Positions 59,501 to 64,000 of a DNA stretch of 64,000 nt are shown here, piece by piece; position 1 is the stretch's first letter; each line of letters starts with the position of its first letter. The DNA is from Luidia sarsii (lineage: Eukaryota > Echinodermata > Asteroidea > Paxillosida > Luidiidae): assembly GCA_949987565.1 (NCBI GenBank), contig OX465104.1, positions 7,574,805 through 7,638,804 on the forward strand, written 5' to 3'. Under the pieces are notes generated by a model that was not told the DNA's origin, searched no databases, and was given only the letters and a program-made list of their open reading frames with translations. Position numbers and translations under genes: made by a program.

Positions 59501-60350
59501 GAATGAATGACTGAGTGACCAAGTGACCAAATGGCAATGGCAGAACAACTCTTTTATTGAGTGACTGTATGACTGAGTTACTGAGTTATTGAGTGACGGA
59601 ATGACAAGAGTTACCAAGTAAATTGAGTGACTGAATGACTGAGTTATTGAGTGATGGAATGACTGAGTTACCGAGTTATTGAGTGACTGAATGACAAGAG
59701 TTATCGAGTTATTGAGTGACTGAGTTATTAAGTAATGGAATGACTGAATGAAGACCGAGTGACTGATTGACTGAGCGAGTGACTGAGTGGAAGGATGACA
59801 ACATTATTGAGTGACTGATTGGCTTATTTTCTGACTGACGTACTTCCACACCAAATGACTGAATGACCAATTGATTTTTCCCATTTCAATGACTTGTGTA
59901 TTACAGATGGCCTGTCAGTCTAGAGATGTTGTATCTTTACAAGCATTACAAGCAGACCTATGGTAAGTTCATGTACACTGACACTGGATATTATCCTGTA
60001 CCTGTCATCCGCTATCTTGCAAAATTGTAGACTTAGTATTAGACTTAATTTGTTTTTACCCAAATCAACAATTTAAATCAATGATTTAAATCAATGAATT
60101 AAATCAAACAACTTTGGTTACGATGCTTTGTCTTACCTCACCAAGTTACCTGCAAGTTTCGGAGGATCTGCGATGTAGTTTACCTGCGAAATAATAACAA
60201 AGGATCAGGTCATCAGACATTTTGATAACTTTAATCATTTCCTCTCCCTTTTCGGCTTTTAGGAAACATCTCTCATCGGAGCAGAACCATTTGTTGCATC
60301 TCGTCATCAGTAAATTGTCCCACGCAGATCAAGAGTCCACGTATGAATGA
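50513..60350 (+). CDS. F8A: F8A/HAP40 (40-kDa huntingtin-associated protein), complete 12-exon gene
   Basis: Coding exons are 50513-50571, 51607-51653, 53010-53082, 54197-54356, 54656-54724, 55404-55466, 56317-56374, 57050-57204, 58203-58284, 59174-59223, 59907-59962 and 60263-60350. They total 960 nt, all phases agree, every intron is GT/AG, and the product is 319 aa. Landmarks shared with vertebrate F8A are FLRKPNVAEA near residue 22, QECPSYAA near 46, VSRVLLLMLLQ near 218, PEHAQTLERYAWE near 235, EELFLLMQSVV near 262 and EQNHLLHLV near 298. HAP40 is an all-alpha TPR-like protein that clamps huntingtin and is linked to Rab5 endosome motility. The mammalian protein is about 370 aa. The shortfall lies mainly in its proline-rich insert, which is only a short linker here (residues about 190-205). 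The start fits a good context (AAAATGG) and aligns with the family's DFLxKYRxxSxKLKK region. It diverges from CYBC1. Mammalian F8A genes are intronless, so this intron-rich form probably reflects the older structure. Identity is near certain; exact UTR ends are not visible. Confidence 0.95.
51069..51288. mobile_element. GTTAGTCCCACTTACTGG palindromic element
   Basis: Ends GTTAGTCCCACTTACTGG and CCAGTAAGTGGGACTAAC are exact complements. Inside, GAAACGATTTGTGTG occurs twice forward and once inverted beside AGGAGCTCCTCTG. It lies in F8A intron 1; a fragment recurs at 61214-61281. Confidence 0.7.
51607..51653 (+). CDS. F8A: F8A exon 2
   Basis: Encodes RFLRKPNVAEASDQF, the best-conserved N-terminal block of HAP40. 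The acceptor is TTTGTAG and the donor is GTAAGA. Confidence 0.95.
51662..51830. mobile_element. CTTACGATGCATCGTAA foldback, copy 3
   Basis: GGGGTGGATTTCACAAAGCC ... TTTAGTGAAATCAACTGC, starting 9 bp after the F8A exon 2 donor. Confidence 0.7.
52663..52806 (-). mobile_element. LINE reverse-transcriptase tail fragment
   Basis: The minus strand reads SSPRLWDSLPPCVREQLLFN then ISKFHNSLRKHLL and stops at TAA. This is the typical C-terminal end of non-LTR retrotransposon ORF2 (RLWNSLPxxIR...F...L+xxL). The upstream RT domain is not recognisable. It lies in F8A intron 2. Confidence 0.6.
53010..53082 (+). CDS. F8A: F8A exon 3
   Basis: Encodes SLMKTLEDQECPSYAAICSL plus four residues, matching the family's QEC-PYAA block. 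The acceptor CTCGCTCAG is only moderately pyrimidine-rich. A decayed LINE tail lies just upstream. Confidence 0.92.
53350..53540 (-). mobile_element. tRNA-derived SINE
   Basis: Same family: the minus strand has GGATAGCTCAGATGGAAGAG and AGTTTCAAGTCCCGGTCC. It lies in F8A intron 3. Confidence 0.65.
54197..54356 (+). CDS. F8A: F8A exon 4
   Basis: Residues 60-113, the helical segment RCEHTLSNMPAEAEALVSAA onward, ending INCYNHAVR. The donor is GTAGGC. Alignment to vertebrate HAP40 is gap-poor. Confidence 0.94.
54395..54545 (-). mobile_element. tRNA-derived SINE
   Basis: Same family: the minus strand has GGATAGCTCAAATGGTAAGA and box B GGTTCTAATCC. It lies in F8A intron 4. Confidence 0.65.
54656..54724 (+). 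CDS. F8A: F8A exon 5
   Basis: Residues 114-136, VYIELKQPALAATLSLQLAD and three more. It is a phase 0/0 exon and aligns with the family's LxLGQPAAAAALCLEL helix. Confidence 0.94.
54765..54950 (+). mobile_element. tRNA-Ser-like SINE, decayed copy
   Basis: Shares 'gcggtacccacacatccc', 'gaccagcttgg' and GGTCAAGTGG with the copy at 28.0-28.26 kb; box B is broken. It lies in F8A intron 5. Confidence 0.55.
55157..55310. mobile_element. CTTACGATGCATCGTAA foldback, copy 4
   Basis: GGGTGCATTTCACAAAGCCT ... TTTCATGAAATCAACCGC in F8A intron 5. Confidence 0.7.
55404..55466 (+). CDS. F8A: F8A exon 6
   Basis: Residues 137-157, KLEKPGEAMGHYQRAADLQ and two more. This is the TPR-like helix aligned with GHFQRAAQLQ of mammals. 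Phase 0/0. Confidence 0.94.
55811..56012 (+). mobile_element. tRNA-derived SINE
   Basis: Plus strand: GGATAGCTCAGATGGTAGAA and ACGGGTTCACATCCGG, preceded by the family's upstream block 'gtgatccctggagatat'. It lies in F8A intron 6. Confidence 0.65.
56317..56374 (+). CDS. F8A: F8A exon 7
   Basis: Encodes SPLDCLHSLAQVASCKIET, matching LAALQALGEAASCQL of mammals. The AGAG at the acceptor allows two cut sites; only the cut before AGTCCT keeps phase. Confidence 0.93.
56525..56925 (+). repeat. 39-bp tandem array of the GATCC-family core
   Basis: About ten head-to-tail units of 'tgcctttgagaaatgtcctt' plus 'ctaggatcaaaacgtcaaa', in F8A intron 7. The unit equals one arm core of the dispersed GACGTTTCGATCC repeat. 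Flanks carry the normal family outer end ('gcaaacagcttactgagtta' at 56452). Confidence 0.75.
57050..57204 (+). CDS. F8A: F8A exon 8
   Basis: Residues 177-228, from GDFDGALGVLTEMEYLAQE to VSRVLLLMLLQ. It spans the place where mammals carry a long proline-rich insert. Here only about a dozen residues (GTSGQGARPIG) bridge the two helices. Confidence 0.95.
57388..57590 (-). mobile_element. tRNA-derived SINE
   Basis: Same family in F8A intron 8, minus strand, ending in the upstream block ('atatctccagggatcac' on the plus strand). Confidence 0.65.
57968..58148. mobile_element. ACAGTGGAACGTCGC foldback MITE, copy 2
   Basis: About 90 percent like the copy at 2969-3158, with better terminal repeats. 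It ends 54 bp before F8A exon 9. Confidence 0.75.
58203..58284 (+). CDS. F8A: F8A exon 9
   Basis: Encodes PTPQRIRPEHAQTLERYAWE and seven more residues, the hallmark PEHAQTLE motif. The donor GTAGTG is weak. Read-through would add ten residues and stop at TAG (58313-58315). An inverted, decayed copy lies at 61799-62107. Confidence 0.94.
58410..58761 (-). mobile_element. TTAA MITE, copy 4
   Basis: Full length, in F8A intron 9, 125 bp after exon 9. Its exon-proximal end was duplicated together with exon 9 to 61.8-62.1 kb. Confidence 0.8.
59174..59223 (+). CDS. F8A: F8A exon 10
   Basis: Encodes ALECLSEELFLLMQSVV (first codon shared with exon 9), matching PEELFLLLQSLV of mammals. The donor is GTGAGT. 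Confidence 0.93.
59340..59875 (+). repeat. GACTGAGTTATTGAGT degenerate minisatellite
   Basis: Dozens of short units built from 'tgagtgactgaatgactgag' and 'gttattgagt', filling most of F8A intron 10. Confidence 0.75.
59907..59962 (+). CDS. F8A: F8A exon 11
   Basis: Encodes MACQSRDVVSLQALQADL and a split W, aligned with MATHEKDTEAIKSLQVEMW. It follows a degenerate minisatellite intron. The donor is GTAAGT. Confidence 0.92.
60263..60350 (+). CDS. F8A: F8A exon 12 (stop codon)
   Basis: Encodes KHLSSEQNHLLHLVISKLSH and nine more residues, then TGA at 60348-60350. It matches the conserved AEQNHLLHLVLQ tail. No nearby polyadenylation signal is obvious; an AATAAA pair occurs around 61660. Confidence 0.93.
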
Positions 60351-60804
60351 AGTGTGCACCGCGTCCCAGCCGTAGTTTCTATAATAGGGGGCCAGACTCA
60401 ATTTCCAGGTCCTGTCAACTTTGTTGTGCCAGTGTCGTGTGGTGGGTTCAAATCTGTATAGCGGTGTGCACACGACAGCCACCCAGTGTTGCACACAGAG
60501 CCTTGGCCGAGGTGTACTGGTTTGACGGTGTCTACGTTTGACAAAACTAGAGGGTGATCCCGGGTTTGCAAGAGTGCACAGTGGCAGTAGGATCGTCCGT
60601 AGTGGCATATCCTCATTTCGAGTTTCACTTGTCAGACATTCTCACTGTAAAAATGTAGACAGTATGAAGTTTGGATCCTTCGATCCCTTCTCAAAGGCAG
60701 AATGGTGTCGTACAGTGTCTAAGGCAAGTCAGAGTTTTAAGTGTTATTGTGCTATCAAAATTTACACAAACAAACAAAGGAACCCTGAACTTTTAAACTG
60801 GTTG

Positions 60805-60960
60805 CTTTCATCTGAATGAAACTGGGAGGGTGTGATCCCTGGAGATATGGTTGAATTGCTTCTGGCTGGCACACACACCTCGGCAACGACTAGTTGACTA
60901 TTTGGGAAGGTTGACAACTTGGGAAGGCCGCCATCTCAAGGCTGGAACAGTCAATAACCA
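60805..60960 (+). mobile_element. SINE upstream-block fragment
   Basis: Contains 'gtgatccctggagatat' and 'ggccgccatctcaaggctgg', the 5' block of the tRNA-derived SINE; the tRNA-like head is lost. It lies downstream of the F8A stop codon. Confidence 0.5.
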
Positions 60961-61213
60961 ACTAATTCACTCCCACTCCCACTAGTGCATAGTGACTAAG
61001 AACAAGATGGCCTCGAAATTGTACAAAAGCCGGACACCATGAAGGTCTTTCTTGACATGTGAAACTAGTTGCTGCCATGTTTATCTGGCTTGACAGTCAT
61101 TTCTAAGTTCTGCCTTTGAGAAAGGTCGCGCTAGAATTGAAACGGCAAAGCCCCGACAATTTTTTTTTGAGTTTCTGGTTCAGTATGTGAAATTGTGAAT
61201 GCATCATGTACGG

Positions 61214-61281
61214 CAGTCCCACTTACTGGGCCGCTAGGAGCTCCCCTTAAACGAGTTTTGAGATTGTCTGTCGCACTAGCT
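61214..61281. mobile_element. Fragment of the GTTAGTCCCACTTACTGG element
   Basis: 'agtcccacttactgggccgc' then 'tctgtcgcactagc'. It abuts the truncated end of MITE copy 5. Confidence 0.55.
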
Positions 61282-61640
61282 ACATTGGTAAGATCGAAAA
61301 ATAGAATTGTTCACAGATTTACATGAAACTTATACAGTTTGAAGATGGTTATAGTAGAAACCTCGCACTGAAGTATTTCTGCCTAAAATTTGTATTTGGG
61401 GAGAAAAGAGTAAAAGAAACCATTTATGTCTCACCGAGATCTAAACTATTTTTCAGAACAGTACGGCGTTGAATGCTGCATTTTCGCAAAACAAATGAAG
61501 CGGTTTTCACGATTTTCTCGAGACTCGGTTGGCAGATTGAGCTGAAATTTTCACAGGTGTGCTATTTCATGTATATGTTGGATCAGTCAACGTATGCATG
61601 CTATTCTTTGACCTTGACCAATGTTGTGTAGGGGCTTTAA
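61282..61640 (+). mobile_element. TTAA MITE, copy 5
   Basis: Nearly full length. The left end lacks the first dozen bases of the terminal repeat (it begins ACATTGGTAAGATCG) and the right end is intact (GGGGCTTTAA). Confidence 0.75.
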
Positions 61641-61679
61641 AGCTCTAGAACGCTAATTGAAATAAAATAAAAAAGTCAC

Positions 61680-61800
61680 ACTAATAAAAAGGAAAAACTG
61701 ACTGGGAACTTTTATGCAACTTTAGAAAATGACAAAGTTTGGCTGAACCAGGATGAACCTAAGACCTCTGGTTTTGTGCACTAGCACTCTTACCATGGCA
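61680..61800 (-). mobile_element. tRNA-derived SINE fragment
   Basis: Shares 'aaaaactgactgggaacttt', 'aagacctctggttttg' and 'agcactcttacca' with the other copies. It is cut by the inverted exon 9 duplication. Confidence 0.55.
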
Positions 61801-62107
61801 CGGATTGAGCTGAAATTTTCACAGGTGTGCTATTTCATGCATATATTGGATCAGACAACATATGGATGTTATTCTTTGACCTCAACCAATGTTGTGTAGG
61901 GGCTTTAAAGCAAACGTTGGTGCAAAAGTGACTCTGAAATTAGCCCCAGGTTTCTAGTTAAACAGCCACTGATCCTCACAGAGCTGTCTGTGAGGATCCC
62001 TCCACACAGACACTGCAGTGCTAGCATCACTACCTGGCCCACTCTTCTCCGTTGATTCCCAGGCGTTTCTCTCTAAGGTCTGCGCGTGCTCTGGTCAAAT
62101 GCGGGAC
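61799..62107 (-). pseudogene. Inverted decayed copy of F8A exon 9, intron 9 start and MITE end
   Basis: The reverse complement matches 58215-58522 over about 300 bp at roughly 90 percent by eye. In the exon frame the CGA of exon 9 has become TGA (stop). Two further changes alter the motif (Y to N, E to K). The exon 9 acceptor and first codons are absent. It carries the first ~110 bp of the adjoining MITE, so it copied the locus after that insertion. Confidence 0.85.
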
Positions 62108-62554
62108 TATATGTAGGGTATACTGTGCTCCCCTTGAATTGTGCAGTAGTCATGCCAATGTTGGCAATGAGTCGCGGGACAGTTCCGGTTTGGGAGTTCT
62201 TGAAGTTTGACATGCAACAACATTGAACATTCATGTGCACTTACATCTCATTGGACATCCTTTCTCTCTTCCTCGACTCAGTCACAGTTTGAGAAATGGT
62301 GTTACAGCCGGCACCACAGTAAATTAAGATCAATGTACTGTTGTATTTGATGAATGTTGACTGTCAAGCCATGGAGCTATTATAGCTCTATGGTCAAGCT
62401 ATGCTGTATGAGCTGACAGACATAATGATGCATTCTTATAAGATGTACTTTTCAAATTATCATTAATGTTTTTATTCCATTAATATTTCTTACATTCTCT
62501 TTTGTTTAATACAATTCACTAAACTTTGTGCTTAATAAAAATGTAAACAAATCA

Positions 62555-62722
62555 ATGAAAAACTAATTGGGAACTTTTGAACAAATTGAAAAAAAAATGG
62601 CTAAGAAAGCTTTGACTGGACTGGGACTTAAACCCAACACCTCTGGTTTTGCATACCAGAGGTCTTGGCTACAAATCCCCATCCTGTCAAAGTTTTCTTT
62701 GCCATTTTTTTAATTTTTCCAA
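62555..62722. mobile_element. Head-to-head SINE fragments
   Basis: A minus-strand fragment (62555-62665) is followed immediately by a plus-strand fragment (62660-62722, AAGTTTTCTTTGCCATTTTT), forming a small foldback of the same SINE family. Confidence 0.5.
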
Positions 62723-62934
62723 TAAAAATGTGATAACGTACTGTTGTTGGAAATTCTTGGAAATTGGGGGACTTTGAAAAGGTGACAACAACAATAAGAA
62801 TTCAGTTTTTAATAATTTTTGTTTTTCTCAGTACAAAGCGGTCTCTTCAGATAGCTCAGTGTACTGTGTACAGTCTCGAAAGCACATACACTATTTTCTG
62901 CATTTGCGCACAACCATTGTGAACTATTTAAAGG

Positions 62935-63089
62935 AAAAATGGGAATTAAGCTCTGTCTCCCAGTTGTGTCGCTAAAGACTCGCTATACCCGGGAAAGGCG
63001 AAAAACAGATCAAAAACCCCTTGGAGGAAAAAAGACCTGAAAATTCCTTTCCGACCCTCTGTCAAAGAGCGATCAAGCATTTGCTCCAG
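62935..63089 (+). other. Possible non-coding 5' exon of a downstream gene
   Basis: Non-repetitive, moderately GC-rich block ending GCATTTGCTCCAG before a strong GTAAGC donor, with no long open frame. It could be a first UTR exon of a gene to the right. The evidence is the donor and the composition only. Confidence 0.2.
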
Positions 63090-63895
63090 GTAAGCAGGAC
63101 TGCATTGTTTAAGTTATTAGTTATAGAAAAGACAAATCATTTGAAGAATTTTAATTGATGATGTAAAGAAGCCAGTAATATGTTTTCAGCTTAGCGTACA
63201 TCCAAAAGTTCTACTGGTTAAATTTGGCATTGAAAATTATGAGGCCAATTAATGATGATTACCCTTTGTTCATATTCAAAAAGCCCAAGATGCAAGTCAA
63301 TTTTATTTGAGCAGATGGAAATATAAGTTTGGGGGTTGTATCTACTTTGCATACTCAAAGGCTTCGGGCTTCTGGTCGAGATTCCAGGCTTAGCAAGAAG
63401 CCGAAGTCCTTACGATTGGAGACACTCCACAGTACCAGGGGGCTTTGCTGTAGGAGAATAAAATGAAAATCATACATCTTAGAATGCTTGAAATTACAGC
63501 TTCTGACTTTCAACTCTAGACAAACTCCTGCATCTTTTCTTGAGAAATTAATTTCACTCATCAGATAGTTTCTTGAAAATGTTTGTTTGGTTTCCATCTT
63601 GAATGCAATTTCAATGTCCACTGCCATCATAAAAATCACCGGATTTATATTTAGGCATAACGTGTTATCTTGGTCATTGTGTCATTTTCATTTCTTTTTA
63701 AATCAGCAATAAATGAGATCCAAAGTAAAGAGTTGATTCAAGAGTGTTGCAAACTGCTCACTGACTGGGTTATGCAAACTTAAAAGTTTAAATGTTTCGA
63801 TCCTAGCAGGACCTCTCTTCAAGGTTTTGAGAAAAGGCCCACTTAGGATCAAAATGTCAGGCCCTCGTCATTCCTCAGATTTGTTTTGGGGTCAT
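63090..63895. other. Right-end segment
   Basis: AT-rich, no recognised exon. A minus frame of 94 codons (63355-63639) shows no family resemblance. A decayed GACGTTTCGATCC snapback occupies 63740-63880. Confidence 0.35.
63740..63880. repeat. GACGTTTCGATCC snapback, decayed
   Basis: 'gttgcaaactgctcactgac', 'atgtttcgatcctagcagga' and 'ggatcaaaatgtcaggccct'. Confidence 0.55.
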
Positions 63896-64000
63896 TAAAG
63901 CCCCTACATAACATTGGTAAGATCAAAAAACAGTTTGAAGATGGTTATGGTAGAAACCTCTCACTGAAATATTTCTGCCTAAAATGTTGTATTTTGGGAG
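63896..64000 (+). mobile_element. TTAA MITE, copy 7 (cut by window end)
   Basis: Begins TTAAAGCCCCTACATAACAT and runs into the window edge. An internal stretch after the first 35 bp is deleted relative to copy 1. Confidence 0.7.

Larger units (their letters stand above)
60351..62934. other. F8A 3' flank
   Basis: Holds the F8A 3' UTR of unknown length, then SINE fragments, MITE copies 5 and 6 and the inverted exon 9 copy. Apart from these, no gene is seen. Confidence 0.4.

Overview
The window is animal nuclear DNA. It has short coding exons with canonical GT/AG junctions, long non-coding tracts and a dense load of foldback elements, SINEs and microsatellites. The style (abundant GTACATGTAC-type tracts, 'accggtac' fragments, many small snapback elements) together with the genes suggests a marine invertebrate deuterostome such as amphioxus, a hemichordate or an echinoderm. 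The species cannot be fixed from sequence alone.

Three genes are supported, all in the right-hand third. (1) 45087-45177, minus strand: the first coding exon of a CASKIN-type ankyrin/SH3/SAM scaffold gene. The rest of the gene must lie at lower coordinates, and no further exon was recognised in 1-45086. Much or all of that stretch is probably CASKIN intron 1. (2) 47066-50341, minus strand: a complete five-exon CYBC1/EROS gene (193 aa), the ER chaperone for the NOX2/p22phox heterodimer. (3) 50513-60350, plus strand: a complete twelve-exon F8A/HAP40 gene (319 aa), the obligate partner of huntingtin. In both complete genes every exon joins in phase to give one uninterrupted reading frame. CYBC1 and F8A are head to head, with 171 bp between start codons, an ETS-like site and a CTCF-like motif. 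A second, better CTCF-like motif lies upstream of CASKIN.

The remainder is mobile and repetitive DNA: a TTAA-flanked MITE family (about 360 bp); a snapback family with the core GACGTTTCGATCC (about 30 copies, one amplified as a 39-bp tandem array in an F8A intron); foldback elements with GCGATT-type arms, some carrying an embedded tRNA-derived SINE; a CTTACGATGCATCGTAA foldback family; an ACAGTGGAACGTCGC element; two tRNA-derived SINE families; a LINE reverse-transcriptase tail fragment; minisatellites; and long purine tracts.

The most unusual signals are eight exact copies of GGTAACGGAAGGAC in both orientations within 1.7 kb (30.2-31.9 kb), and an inverted, decayed copy of F8A exon 9 with its adjoining MITE 3.5 kb downstream of the original. 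Nearly all long open frames in the left 45 kb come from low-complexity repeats and are not genes.
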